Origin: Bacteroidales bacterium
GTDB lineage: Bacteria > Bacteroidota > Bacteroidia > Bacteroidales > UBA932
Direction of reading: 5' to 3'
NCBI GenBank assembly: GCA_017465225.1
Contig: JAFTWQ010000019.1
Coordinates: 20,269 to 84,268 of the forward strand
DNA: 64,000 nucleotides
Shown here one piece after another: positions 1 to 7,234 of the stretch. Under the pieces are notes generated by a model. It searched no databases and was not told the origin of the DNA. It was given only the letters and a program-made list of their open reading frames with translations. Positions within the stretch are counted from its first letter, which is position 1. Every line of letters begins with the position of its first letter. The position numbers and the translations under genes are program-made.

Positions 1-77
1 GTCTGCGTATTTGTCTGCGTATCTGTCTGTACGTCCGTCTGCGCATTTGTCTGCACGTCAGTCGTTTGATTATCCAT
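1..77 (-). CDS. Scaffold protein, N-terminal part only (cut by the window edge)
   Basis: This is the first 25 codons of the scaffold gene that is complete at 44,535-45,137. It starts at the ATG ending at base 77 behind a GGAGGATG ribosome site, and the start overlaps the end of the upstream Bbp19-like gene by eight bases. The visible part is Asp, Gln and Thr rich with a repeated T-D-V-Q-T type motif. The rest lies outside the window on this side. Confidence 0.85.
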   Translation of the reverse strand, partial: MDNQTTDVQTNAQTDVQTDTQTNTQ

Positions 78-432
78 AGTCATCCTCCATTGATTCGATC
101 AATTTCTTTTTCAGCTCATACGTCTCGGCGATCAGACTTGCATATTCGGACTCAGCCTGCTGTTTCAGCTTCAGACCGTCCATGCCCAGCTCCTTAATGT
201 CTGACAATATGCCGATACCGACACTGCGCCGTCCTTCGCTGTAAGCATTCACGAGCGCATCCGCATTGAACGCATTGCCGAAGATATCTGTTCTGTCAAA
301 GAACCGCATCAAGAACCATCTGCCCTCCCTGCTGTTCAATAGAAAAAGCAATGCTTCTCTGTCCAGCTCTCTTTTATCCACCTCGACAAGTGCCAAAATG
401 CGCTGCACCTTCGGATCAGTAATGCAATTCAT
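70..432 (-). CDS. Bbp19-like head-module protein
   Basis: This 120-residue protein resembles the Bbp19 family of Bordetella phage BPP-1. Recognisable features are an N-terminal helix, an E-G-R-W-F-L-x-R-F-F segment near residues 37-45, and an S-E-G-R-R-S-V-G-I motif near residues 65-73. The family has no established biochemical role but sits between portal and scaffold genes in BPP-1-like phages, and that is its position here. The stop codon overlaps the scaffold start. The start abuts the end of the portal gene. Family assignment is from remembered motifs and not from a search. Confidence 0.75.
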   Translation of the reverse strand: MNCITDPKVQRILALVEVDKRELDREALLFLLNSREGRWFLMRFFDRTDIFGNAFNADALVNAYSEGRRSVGIGILSDIKELGMDGLKLKQQAESEYASLIAETYELKKKLIESMEDDYG

Positions 433-2165
433 CAGCTAAGACCCGGAATACCGAGCATCTGCGCCATAACATCATTACTGCCGCCTACCGCATCTCGGAA
501 ATTCTTCGCCGCTTGTGCCGTCTGATTGAGCGCAGGAGCTGTCTGGCTCATCATCTCTTGCTGTTGTGCCATCTGCTGCGCCTGTCTGCGTGCCTCCTGC
601 ATCTTGGCGACCTCCTCGTCACTTCTGAGGATCGCCGCAGGAGAACCGAGAGCCGCCGCATATTTGTCGATCGCTTCAAGCGCATCGATCTTATCTGCCA
701 CATCGGGAAACATCTGCGCCACATTGCCCGTGAACGCGAAAAGCTGTTCTATCGCAGTCAATCCGCTCATCTTCTGAGCCTGTGCGAGAGGTGAGATATA
801 CTCTATCTTCACTTCCTCGCCTGCCAACTGCTCCATCATCTCCTCGGGGAACGGAGGGAACATACCCGCCCGCTCCAAAATGTTGTACACCCTCTCCAAG
901 ATGACAGACAAAAATTCAAACTCCAATCGTTCCACAACAGGACCGAGCTGTTGAAGCTTCTCTTGTGACCGCTCCATGACCTCACGCGCCGTCATCGTCC
1001 CCTTCTCGATAGAAGAGATCGTCAGGAACAGATCCGCATTGTACGCACGCTTGATCGCTTCCTTCGTCGCTTCGATCTTCTCCTGTACGCTTCGGATATC
1101 CAGCTTCACATCAAACACAGGCTTAATGCCGCCGTTCATATTCGTTGCGTTCGCCGCGCCGGGGATAATGTTGATGCCCCTTGCCGCTGTCTCAACATCT
1201 GCCTGCATCGGAGGACGTACCCCAAGCTGAACCGCAACCAAGAGATCGCGCTCCAACGACTGAAGCATCTTGCTGTCGCCGAGCGCGAACCATCCTGCCC
1301 CCTTCGCGTATGGCTCAAGTCCCGTCACCAAGTACCTTGCCACCGCTACAGGCATCTCGTATGCACCGCCGATATGGAGCCATTCATCATCAGCACTTCC
1401 ATCAAGCCAATATGCCACAGTGTACGGCAGAGTAAGCCTGCTCGGATTATGTCTGTCATACTCTCTGTTCGGCTCAATGAGACAGTAAATGAAATGCTGT
1501 GACCCCATGCCTCCATCTCGCTCCAACTCATTCACGAGCGTACGCGGAAGATTCTCCACCCCGAATTGCTCTGCGATCTGGCTCGTATACATCTTGTACT
1601 TGCGGCAGAACGTATTCGCCACACCGTCTGCGCCCACATCGATACAGTACGTCCCGATCGGATAATGCGTGAACCGCACGCCCATCTTCGGATCAGGGAA
1701 AACACCCAACGCACCAATGCCGAACGGAAGCTCCATGTACACCGACTGCGCCGCATTGTAGAAGTTACTGCCTGCCAGCACGCGCTCCAATATCGTATTG
1801 CGCTCGTCAAGCACCATAGAAGCCTCTTTGTTCTCCTTCAATGACGAATTGGCAAACGTCAATTTGAACCAGTTGCGACTCGGTGGAGTCAGTCCGCTCA
1901 TAATGCCTGCCGCGAAGATATTGCAGCACTCCCACGCACAGCCGGTGTAGATCTTGCTGTCTCTGCGCTCATGCTGATTGCTGAATTCACTCTCATCGAG
2001 CACACCCAGATACGGGAGCTGATAGTCGCGGATCTCCTTCCACTTCATCAGATGGTTTCTGCGCTTCATAATCAGCTGACTGACCTTGTTGTTCGCCTGC
2101 GCTTTCGACCGGTTTCTTTTCTTCTTCGCAGAAACGACGGTCGGACTTCTAGCAAAGATATTCAT
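432..2165 (-). CDS. Portal (head-to-tail connecting) protein, podovirus type
   Basis: At 577 residues, this matches the head-tail connector family of T7-like and BPP-1-like podoviruses. It would form the dodecameric ring at one capsid vertex through which DNA is packaged and ejected. Visible features are a basic N-terminus, the W-K-E-I-R-D-Y-Q-L-P segment, the G-I-M-S-G-L-T-P-P-S-R-x-W-F block near residues 88-101 typical of the family, and a Gln/Met-rich C-terminal region. It follows the small 69-residue gene and terL and precedes the Bbp19-like gene, the usual order. The start ATG at 2,165 has a GGGGTGAG site upstream. Confidence 0.9.
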   Translation of the reverse strand: MNIFARSPTVVSAKKKRNRSKAQANNKVSQLIMKRRNHLMKWKEIRDYQLPYLGVLDESEFSNQHERRDSKIYTGCAWECCNIFAAGIMSGLTPPSRNWFKLTFANSSLKENKEASMVLDERNTILERVLAGSNFYNAAQSVYMELPFGIGALGVFPDPKMGVRFTHYPIGTYCIDVGADGVANTFCRKYKMYTSQIAEQFGVENLPRTLVNELERDGGMGSQHFIYCLIEPNREYDRHNPSRLTLPYTVAYWLDGSADDEWLHIGGAYEMPVAVARYLVTGLEPYAKGAGWFALGDSKMLQSLERDLLVAVQLGVRPPMQADVETAARGINIIPGAANATNMNGGIKPVFDVKLDIRSVQEKIEATKEAIKRAYNADLFLTISSIEKGTMTAREVMERSQEKLQQLGPVVERLEFEFLSVILERVYNILERAGMFPPFPEEMMEQLAGEEVKIEYISPLAQAQKMSGLTAIEQLFAFTGNVAQMFPDVADKIDALEAIDKYAAALGSPAAILRSDEEVAKMQEARRQAQQMAQQQEMMSQTAPALNQTAQAAKNFRDAVGGSNDVMAQMLGIPGLS

Positions 2166-2169
2166 TCAC

Positions 2170-2379
2170 TCACCCCAACGTATCTTTCTTCGTGCCGACT
2201 CCGGCTAAGATGTTCGCCATACCGCTGCGAGTCGAATTGTAGCCGCGTTTTTTGCGCTCTCTTTCGTTCGCATCTCCCTGTGCGCTCTTGTCCGCAACAT
2301 CACTGTTCATCACCGTTGCAGACGGCGCATACGTTACCGCTTTTGGTGCTTTCGAGCCACCCATCAATCCACTGCACAT
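2170..2379 (-). CDS. Small terminase-portal linker protein, unknown function
   Basis: This 69-residue gene lies between terL and the portal gene with gaps of 14 and 4 bases, so it is co-expressed with them. The protein is basic and starts M-C-S-G-L-M-G-G-S-K-A-P-K. It ends with A-N-I-L-A-G-V-G-x-x-K-D-T-L-G. Small proteins with this G-S-x-A-P start and a T-L-G end are common at this place in T7-like and BPP-1-like phages, but I know of no assigned function. A GGAGGGATAGG site precedes the start. Confidence 0.75.
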   Translation of the reverse strand: MCSGLMGGSKAPKAVTYAPSATVMNSDVADKSAQGDANERERKKRGYNSTRSGMANILAGVGTKKDTLG

Positions 2380-2393
2380 ATCCTATCCCTCCT

Positions 2394-3719
2394 TCATACT
2401 CCAAACGGATCATAATCCGTATTGCATCTCGTCAACGACGAATTGTACATATCTGCCTTCGCTATCACCACTTGGTGGGCGAATGTCAGCGCAACCGCGT
2501 CCGCTATATCGGGACTTGCGCCGTAATCCTTTTTGATATCCTCTTTCTTTTTCAGCTTTCGCCTGTCCGCATTATCGAAACCGTATTCCACCACAGTCAA
2601 TTCCGCTTTCAGCTCGGGATCATTCGGCAGACTTCCCGTTCGTCTGATCCAGTCAGCCATCTTATGCCACATCTCTGTACGCAGATTGATGTACTTATCA
2701 GGATCTTCTGCCCTCGAACCAAAAGCCACCTCAATAATGTTCGTATATCCGAGCTGTCTCAGCCTGTCGATGACTCCGCTGCCGCCGCCCGCATCGATAA
2801 ACACAGCGATCGGATCATATCTTCTGATCTCCTCGATGATACGCGCAACAAGCTCCATGTTGTCTATCCCCTTGTAGACCTTCGGACTGTATACGACCTC
2901 TCCTTGTCTACATACGATCACGCTTCTGTCATCTCCAAACCTCGCCACGTCTACACCGAGGATACACGGCATCCCTCTGACCTGCGCTTCGCTATACTTG
3001 CGTTCGACAGCCTTCTCCACCATGTCAATGGTGATCAATATGTTGAATGCCGATACGGTGAAGTCACACAGCATCTCTTGTCGCCACTCGATATCCGTCA
3101 TATCCTCTTTCATGTCTGCCAACTCCTCATCATCGATGATCCCTGTCTCCGTTGCCCGAAAAAGAAAAGAGAACCAATCCTCTTTTGATCGGCTCTCTCT
3201 GTATTTTTCGTAAAACTGGTTCTGCCCCTTCGGTGTCCCGATGAACCATGCGAACCCCTTTCTGTCGGCAAGCGCAGGACGTATGATCTCGCCCCACAGC
3301 TCAGGTTTAATCTGCGCGTATTCGTCTAGGATGACCCCGTCCCAATACGTTCCGCGCAATGCGTCAGGTTTGTCCGCACCGACGATATATATCCTCGCAC
3401 CGACCGCGCCTTTATGCTTCGTCGGGATCTCAATATACAGCTCGCTCTCATTCATCTTCAGATTCGGGATCTTGCTTGCGTAGAATTTGAGATAGTTCCA
3501 CGCGATCATCTTCGCTTGATTCCGGTACGGCGCGATATACGCATATTGCGGACTGATCTTCTCGTCCAAGAGTGCCTTTTTCAGCATCGCATTGACGCTG
3601 CCTACCGTCTTTCCCAACCGTCGATGCGCCACCAGCACACCGAAACGATATCTGTCGAACGCAGGATGAAGAACATCATTCCAGATCTTTCTCGGACGGT
3701 ACGGTATCGTGATCCTCAT
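2394..3719 (-). CDS. terL: Terminase large subunit
   Basis: The terminase motor-nuclease translocates DNA into the prohead and cuts concatemers. From the ATG at 3,719 (GGAGGGG six bases upstream) it has 441 residues. The Walker A-like motif A-H-R-R-L-G-K-T is at residues 31-38, and Walker B with its catalytic acid is V-I-L-D-E-Y-A. An RNase H-like nuclease domain begins at G-V-D-V-A-R-F-G-D-D, with a second acidic motif F-I-D-A-G-G-G and a final S-P-D-I-A-D-A. A start six codons further upstream is possible but less well placed. The gene overlaps terS by 44 bases. Confidence 0.93.
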   Translation of the reverse strand: MRITIPYRPRKIWNDVLHPAFDRYRFGVLVAHRRLGKTVGSVNAMLKKALLDEKISPQYAYIAPYRNQAKMIAWNYLKFYASKIPNLKMNESELYIEIPTKHKGAVGARIYIVGADKPDALRGTYWDGVILDEYAQIKPELWGEIIRPALADRKGFAWFIGTPKGQNQFYEKYRESRSKEDWFSFLFRATETGIIDDEELADMKEDMTDIEWRQEMLCDFTVSAFNILITIDMVEKAVERKYSEAQVRGMPCILGVDVARFGDDRSVIVCRQGEVVYSPKVYKGIDNMELVARIIEEIRRYDPIAVFIDAGGGSGVIDRLRQLGYTNIIEVAFGSRAEDPDKYINLRTEMWHKMADWIRRTGSLPNDPELKAELTVVEYGFDNADRRKLKKKEDIKKDYGASPDIADAVALTFAHQVVIAKADMYNSSLTRCNTDYDPFGV

Positions 3720-4092
3720 CTTGACCCCTCCATTCAATCGTGATCGTGCCCTCGTTCTCGTTCAGCCGTTTCTCGACGAACATACCCAAGCTCTTTCCGA
3801 TCAGCTCGGATGCCTTCAACCTGTTTTTCATGTTCTCCGCTTCATCCTTCATCACGTTTGACCAAAACGCTGTCAGCTCTTCATTGAGCACTCCTGCCTT
3901 ATCCGCGTTGCGCTCCATCAACTCTTTCATGCGCGCCTTGATATGCGGCTGTTGGAGAAGCCTGTGTGCCTGCCTGTTGGCATGCAGAGGCATATATCCG
4001 GCTCGACGTGCCGCCTCTGCCTGTGACATACCCACCTTTGCAAGCTCCTGACAGAACCTCTCCTGCCTTGCGTCTTTCAGTATTGGCATCAT
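3676..4092 (-). CDS. terS: Terminase small subunit
   Basis: The DNA-recognition subunit of the packaging motor, 138 residues. The N-terminal part, with A-R-Q-E-R-F-C-Q-E-L and S-Q-A-E-A-A-R-R-A-G-Y (residues 8-34), is the helix-turn-helix of the terminase_2 type small subunits, followed by a helical oligomerisation region and an acidic tail. GAGGAGGTGAG precedes the start. It lies directly downstream of a hairpin terminator (4,107-4,132), so late expression probably needs antitermination or an undetected promoter. The packaging site was not identified. Confidence 0.88.
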   Translation of the reverse strand: MMPILKDARQERFCQELAKVGMSQAEAARRAGYMPLHANRQAHRLLQQPHIKARMKELMERNADKAGVLNEELTAFWSNVMKDEAENMKNRLKASELIGKSLGMFVEKRLNENEGTITIEWRGQDEDHDTVPSEKDLE

Positions 4093-4104
4093 CTCACCTC
4101 CTCA

Positions 4105-4133
4105 AATAAAAAAGCCGCCCAATATGGACGGCT
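4105..4133 (-). terminator. Rho-independent terminator upstream of terS
   Basis: On the minus strand a GCCGTCC/GGGCGGC stem closes a short AT loop and is followed by TTTTTTAT. It lies between the 52-residue gene and terS, i.e. inside the apparent late transcription unit. Confidence 0.7.
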
Positions 4134-4139
4134 GATACT

Positions 4140-4298
4140 CTATTTTTTTGCCTTGCGATTTTTTCTTCTTACCGCGCGTTTCCCGTAGATCACACCAAGC
4201 GCGCAAGCATCACAGACAGCAGACATCGCATCGCTGCGCTCCGCTATGATCGCCAGCTCCGCAAGAAGCTCTCTCGGCACCGTTTGAAAACGAAGCAT
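4140..4298 (-). CDS. Small basic protein, unknown
   Basis: This short gene encodes 52 residues, starting M-L-R-F-Q-T-V-P-R-E-L-L-A-E-L and ending in a strongly basic tail R-R-K-N-R-K-A-K-K. It starts at the ATG ending at 4,298, behind a good AAAGGAGGAGCG site, and stops just ahead of the terminator. Two cysteines (D-A-C-A and A-V-C-D) are visible. No family recognised. The strong ribosome site and tight placement support it being real. Confidence 0.6.
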   Translation of the reverse strand: MLRFQTVPRELLAELAIIAERSDAMSAVCDACALGVIYGKRAVRRKNRKAKK

Positions 4299-4325
4299 GT
4301 TCGCTCCTCCTTTCCCCAAAAGATA

Positions 4326-4676
4326 TCAGATGGGGAAAAGCGTTTCATTCGGCAACCCTCCTGCCTGTCTCGCATAGAAGCAGAAAGTCTTTCTTTTCTC
4401 GTTCGGTTTTTCGCTGTCGAACCCTCGATAGCCACAGCACATAGCTGTCTCGACAAGCTCTTTGAAGCAAGCCTTGATCTTCTTGGCAATAAGATTGATG
4501 TGTACGCGACTTCTCGCCTCGCACGATTCCAGTGCGGCGATTGCTTTGTCATCAATATCGATGTACTCAACGATAGCTGTTGTCCGTTCTTCGCAGGCAC
4601 GATTGATATTTACCTGCACCACACACGGAGCGAGCACACCGATGATTGCCAAGACGATTAAAATGATTTTTTTCAT
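4326..4676 (-). CDS. Secreted or membrane-anchored small protein, unknown
   Basis: This 116-residue protein begins M-K-K-I-I-L-I-V-L-A-I-I-G-V-L-A-P, a typical signal peptide or N-terminal membrane anchor. The rest is mixed-charge with several cysteines (two in C-C-G-Y). The ATG at 4,676 is preferred over a TTG two codons upstream because AGAGGTG lies at the right distance. It is the first gene after the intergenic region with the divergent promoters, so it may be the first gene of the late transcript. No family recognised. Confidence 0.6.
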   Translation of the reverse strand: MKKIILIVLAIIGVLAPCVVQVNINRACEERTTAIVEYIDIDDKAIAALESCEARSRVHINLIAKKIKACFKELVETAMCCGYRGFDSEKPNEKRKTFCFYARQAGGLPNETLFPI

Positions 4677-4757
4677 ATGCAATCACCTCTGACGATGAAG
4701 ATTCTCCGCACAAGCCTACTTTCCTTCTAGGTTTTCAATGTATTCTTGTATACATAA

Positions 4758-4784
4758 AAGGCAAGGTCGTCTCAACCTTGCCTT
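4758..4784 (-). terminator. Hairpin terminator or attenuator just after the putative late promoter
   Basis: A 10-bp perfect stem (AAGGCAAGGT/ACCTTGCCTT) with a 7-base loop, followed on the minus strand by TTTTATG. It lies about ten bases downstream of the likely start of the minus-strand promoter at 4,798-4,806, an arrangement like lambda PR'-tR'. Confidence 0.55.
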
Positions 4785-4797
4785 CATGCCCATTATA

Positions 4798-4806
4798 ATT
4801 ATATCA
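4798..4806 (-). promoter_or_regulatory. Possible extended -10 promoter for the late minus-strand genes
   Basis: On the minus strand the sequence TGATATAAT reads as an extended -10 element (TGN-TATAAT), with a second TATAAT six bases further on. No good -35 is present at 17 bases, which fits an extended -10 or an activator-dependent promoter. Confidence 0.35.
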
Positions 4807-4851
4807 CAGAAAGCGCGTACCAAACCATACCAAAAATTTTTATATTCATAC

Positions 4852-4880
4852 TTGACTTGTCACCAATTTGGTGATATAAT
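4852..4880 (+). promoter_or_regulatory. Strong sigma-A-type promoter with operator in the spacer
   Basis: TTGACT (4,852-4,857), a 17-base spacer and TATAAT (4,875-4,880). It drives the plus-strand gene pair 4,920-5,344. Confidence 0.8.
4861..4873. promoter_or_regulatory. Perfect 13-bp palindromic operator
   Basis: CACCAATTTGGTG is a perfect inverted repeat with one central base, lying entirely between the -35 and -10 elements. A protein bound here would block polymerase. The HTH protein encoded at 5,153-5,344 is the obvious candidate for autoregulation. Confidence 0.65.
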
Positions 4881-4919
4881 ATAATCAAAGATAAGGGGAA
4901 CACAAAGGAGAGATGAAAA

Positions 4920-5150
4920 ATGAAGGAAACGAATTATTACGTTTATAGAACAAGAATCGACGGAAGAATAGATGACGAATGGCTTGAAAAGGTAACGACC
5001 GACAAGGAAGAAGCTATACAGTTAGCGCAATCTATAGCATATTGCATAGCACGTGATAACCAATCTAAAATGTACGGCGTCGAAATTAGAGTGTTTTCAA
5101 CACCAGAGGACGAGGAAAACCAATGGAACTGGGATAACATCGAATTTTAA
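4920..5150 (+). CDS. Small acidic protein, unknown, first gene of plus-strand island
   Basis: A 76-residue protein beginning M-K-E-T-N-Y-Y-V-Y-R-T-R-I-D-G and ending in an acidic W-N-W-D-N-I-E-F tail. It has no membrane segment or motif I recognise. It sits behind the promoter at 4,852-4,880 and an AAAGGAGAG site. It is followed after two bases by an HTH gene. This pair runs against the surrounding genes and has its own terminator, so it can be expressed in a lysogen. Base use is more AT rich than in the neighbouring late genes. Confidence 0.7.
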   Translation: MKETNYYVYRTRIDGRIDDEWLEKVTTDKEEAIQLAQSIAYCIARDNQSKMYGVEIRVFSTPEDEENQWNWDNIEF

Positions 5151-5152
5151 GG

Positions 5153-5344
5153 ATGACTGATATGAACGAATTTAAGAGCGCGCGATTAGCCGCAGGCATC
5201 ACACAACAAGAGATGGCAGACTTGATGAAGATCCCCAAACGCACGATCGGCAACTGGGAGAACGACGTAAGTCATCCTCCCGAATATGTCAAGCGATTCG
5301 TGCTTAACGAACTGGAGTCAATAGCAAAAAACCGCAACGAATAG
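5153..5344 (+). CDS. Small XRE-type helix-turn-helix regulator
   Basis: 63 residues forming essentially one HTH domain: F-K-S-A-R-L-A-A-G-I-T-Q-Q-E-M-A-D-L (scaffold and helix 2) and K-R-T-I-G-N-W-E-N-D-V-S-H-P-P (recognition helix and turn). It would bind DNA as a dimer. The palindrome in its own promoter is the likely target. An alternative start is the ATG at 5,162. The stop codon overlaps the terminator hairpin. Confidence 0.8.
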   Translation: MTDMNEFKSARLAAGITQQEMADLMKIPKRTIGNWENDVSHPPEYVKRFVLNELESIAKNRNE

Positions 5345-5360
5345 TTGCGGTCTTTTTTTT
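5331..5360 (+). terminator. Rho-independent terminator of the plus-strand gene pair
   Basis: An ACCGCAAC...GTTGCGGT stem with a short loop is followed by eight T residues. The HTH gene's stop codon lies in the loop region. Confidence 0.85.
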
Positions 5361-5712
5361 ATTCTCGTTTAAGCCGTTTGAAATATCCTCTTCGATTGTT
5401 CTTGTGCCAAGTCAGGCATCGTACAGCATTTCTCTCCTTGTCGTTCGCGCCGAGGATCTGCATTAACGTCTCGACACTTATCTGTACGTCTGCGCATTCC
5501 ATCAACAAGTCCATTCGCTTATCCGGATTACCGTTGTAGCTTTGATAGGCAGTCTCGACCTCTGCCAATTCTTCTTTGACCTTCCCGATCTGCTGTTCGA
5601 CCGTGTTGCCGCAGAACTTACCGCATGGCATCAGCCAATTCATTGCACGCGCTTTTTCCTGCAAGCTTTTCTTTTTATCGCTCACCGCACGTTTCTCCAT
5701 CTCGTTATACAT
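5359..5712 (-). CDS. MazG-like nucleotide pyrophosphohydrolase-type protein
   Basis: 117 residues. The segment K-E-E-L-A-E-V-E-T-A-Y followed about 20 residues later by L-M-E-C-A-D-V-Q-I-S is the E-E-x-x-E ... E-x-x-D metal-binding signature of the all-alpha NTP pyrophosphohydrolase (MazG) fold. Such phage proteins are thought to hydrolyse NTPs or alarmone-related nucleotides. It is the last gene of the early operon, starting eight bases inside the upstream gene with AAAGGAGA in front. Activity is inferred from the motif only. Confidence 0.65.
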   Translation of the reverse strand: MYNEMEKRAVSDKKKSLQEKARAMNWLMPCGKFCGNTVEQQIGKVKEELAEVETAYQSYNGNPDKRMDLLMECADVQISVETLMQILGANDKERNAVRCLTWHKNNRRGYFKRLKRE

Positions 5713-6115
5713 TGCCGTCTCCTTTCAGTCGTCTGAGTATGTTCCGATGTCGATAGTGGAGCGCATTCCATGACAATCCCATTGTTGCGGCTGCCGCTTC
5801 CCACGTCATTCCGCGGAAGTAATACAGCCGTATGAGCATCTGATCGTCTGCACTCAGTCCGTCTATCTCCATCTCTATCTTCGCTTTCAAATCGAGGAGG
5901 ATTGATATCTTGGCGTAATATCGCTTTCGAAGAGCATCAGCACGCGCGATCGTCTCGCCGATCTTATCCGTCGTCATGTGTGCGCCTGGCATACCCGATA
6001 GATTCTGTACGCTCGGCACGACCATCAGCATATCCAGCTCGCGTATCTCTTCTGCCAACTGCATCATCTCGCCTTTTATATGTCGATACTGTCTCAGCTC
6101 GTCTTTCGTAATCAT
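5705..6115 (-). CDS. Sigma-70 region 4-like late regulator (ArpU/DUF1492 type)
   Basis: 136 residues. An N-terminal helical region is followed by a C-terminal HTH: L-S-A-D-D-Q-M-L-I-R-L-Y-Y-F-R-G-M-T-W-E-A-A-A, then M-G-L-S-W-N-A-L-H-Y-R-H-R-N-I-L. The second helix resembles sigma-70 region 4. Proteins of this type at the end of the early operon in Bacillota phages (RinA/ArpU group) switch on late transcription. That fits its place next to the terminator-interrupted late region. GGAGGATTG precedes the start. Confidence 0.7.
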   Translation of the reverse strand: MITKDELRQYRHIKGEMMQLAEEIRELDMLMVVPSVQNLSGMPGAHMTTDKIGETIARADALRKRYYAKISILLDLKAKIEMEIDGLSADDQMLIRLYYFRGMTWEAAAATMGLSWNALHYRHRNILRRLKGDGNV

Positions 6116-6134
6116 ATCAATCCTCCTGTTCTCT

Positions 6135-6284
6135 TTACGGTCTCATCGGAATCCGTATCGGCAAGCTTCTTCTGTTACGCTCTCTCAGCTTGTCGAGCTT
6201 CTCCCGATATATCTTATACTTTTCACAACTTGTATGACAAGTCACCGTTCTGTCTTTGCACTTTGCTTCGCGTGGACATCGCAT
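6135..6284 (-). CDS. Small cysteine-rich basic protein
   Basis: A 49-residue gene starting at the ATG ending at 6,284, which overlaps the TAA of rusA (TAATG). Four cysteines (C3, C9, C16, C20) and a histidine between them could bind zinc. The C-terminus is rich in Arg. Similar small Cys-containing proteins follow rusA in many Bacillota prophages; no function is assigned. Confidence 0.65.
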   Translation of the reverse strand: MRCPREAKCKDRTVTCHTSCEKYKIYREKLDKLRERNRRSLPIRIPMRP

Positions 6285-6724
6285 TACATCAGCTCCTTAC
6301 GCAAGATAAATACTTCGACTTCTACCCTCGGCTCATCATCATACCACTTCTCTACTCTCGCATGAATGATCTGCTTGTCGTCCTTGAACAACAGACCGTT
6401 CAGCGCATCAGTCACTGCCTTGAAAATGTTGTCCACGTCTGGTTTCTTTGTCGGTCGAACAATGCCTTTATGCACGCCTGTACGGAATTTCCTGCCCTTG
6501 CTCTGCGGTATTCCCATATAGGCGTATACATTCACGCCTATACCTTCATCGTTATCCGCAATCTTCCACCCCTGTTCCTTTGCCTCCGTCTGCGCGATCA
6601 TCTTCACGTATGCCTTATAATTGCGGCTCTCCTCCGCGTCATACGTATGTACATGACCATTTACCTGTGTGAATCTTGGGCGAGACTGTCCATGCGGCTC
6701 ACCCGGGATAATAAATCTCAGCAT
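6284..6724 (-). CDS. rusA: RusA-family Holliday junction resolvase
   Basis: This 146-residue protein has the RusA pattern: an N-terminal I-P-G-E-P-x-x-Q-S-R-P-R, then K-K-P-D-V-D-N-I-F-K-A-V-x-D-A-L-N-G and F-K-D-D-K-Q-I, which supply the acidic metal-binding residues. RusA dimers cut Holliday junctions symmetrically and resolve recombination intermediates, here together with Erf, SSB and NinB of the same operon. A GAGGTAACC site precedes the start. It follows ssb after ten bases. Confidence 0.9.
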   Translation of the reverse strand: MLRFIIPGEPHGQSRPRFTQVNGHVHTYDAEESRNYKAYVKMIAQTEAKEQGWKIADNDEGIGVNVYAYMGIPQSKGRKFRTGVHKGIVRPTKKPDVDNIFKAVTDALNGLLFKDDKQIIHARVEKWYDDEPRVEVEVFILRKELM

Positions 6725-6734
6725 TGGTTACCTC

Positions 6735-7109
6735 CTAGAATGGGATCTCTTCTTCTGGGGATGCTTCGCTTCCCATTGACGAATAATCTGCTTTTTCGCT
6801 CGTTGCCTGTTTGCTGTCTACGAAAAACAGATTGCTTGCCACGACTTCCGTCACCCTACGCTTCTGACCGTCATTCGCTTCATAAGACCGAATCTGCAGT
6901 CTGCCCTCGATCAACGCGCGGCGACCTTTCGACAAGTTATTGCCGACGATCTCCGCCAACTTCTCCCACGCTACGATAGGGATAAAATCTGCCGTATCCT
7001 GACCGTATCTGTTCACTGCCAGAGAAAACGATGCCACCGCCTTACCCGACTGCGTGTATCTCGCCTCGGGATCGCCCGCCAGACGACCCATCAATATCAC
7101 CTTATTCAT
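6735..7109 (-). CDS. ssb: Single-stranded DNA-binding protein
   Basis: 124 residues with a complete OB-fold: M-N-K-V-I-L-M-G-R-L-A-G-D-P-E-A-R-Y-T, F-S-L-A-V-N-R, D-F-I-P-I-V-A-W, and G-R-L-Q-I-R-S-Y. A short linker and the acidic tip E-E-E-I-P-F follow, the site through which SSB recruits partner proteins. It coats single-stranded DNA during phage replication and recombination. The ATG overlaps the stop of the upstream small membrane-protein gene. Confidence 0.95.
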   Translation of the reverse strand: MNKVILMGRLAGDPEARYTQSGKAVASFSLAVNRYGQDTADFIPIVAWEKLAEIVGNNLSKGRRALIEGRLQIRSYEANDGQKRRVTEVVASNLFFVDSKQATSEKADYSSMGSEASPEEEIPF

Positions 7110-7234
7110 CTCTCTCGCACCTCCTCTATCATCTCATCGATCCTGCGACCTTCTTCCTTCAATCGCGCCTTCACATAATATGCCCCTGTCAATATGACTA
7201 TCAAGACATATCCACACATCAATATCTCTATCAC
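7106..7234 (-). CDS. Small membrane protein with GTG start
   Basis: A 42-residue gene that starts with GTG, overlapping the stop of the preceding 35-residue gene (GTGA), and stops inside the ssb start (ATGA). Residues 4-20 form one hydrophobic segment, followed by a charged helical tail (K-A-R-L-K-E-E-G-R-R). Unknown function. The coupled overlaps on both sides support translation. Confidence 0.55.
   Translation of the reverse strand: MIEILMCGYVLIVILTGAYYVKARLKEEGRRIDEMIEEVRER

Noticed and set aside
1971-3188. 405-residue plus-strand open frame opposite portal and terL
   Set aside because: It is antisense to two certain genes, of unnatural composition, and without a ribosome site. Its copy at 47,031-48,248 is rejected likewise.
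4093-4139. Cohesive end (cos) site next to terS
   Set aside because: Only a terminator hairpin is visible; a packaging site cannot be identified by eye.
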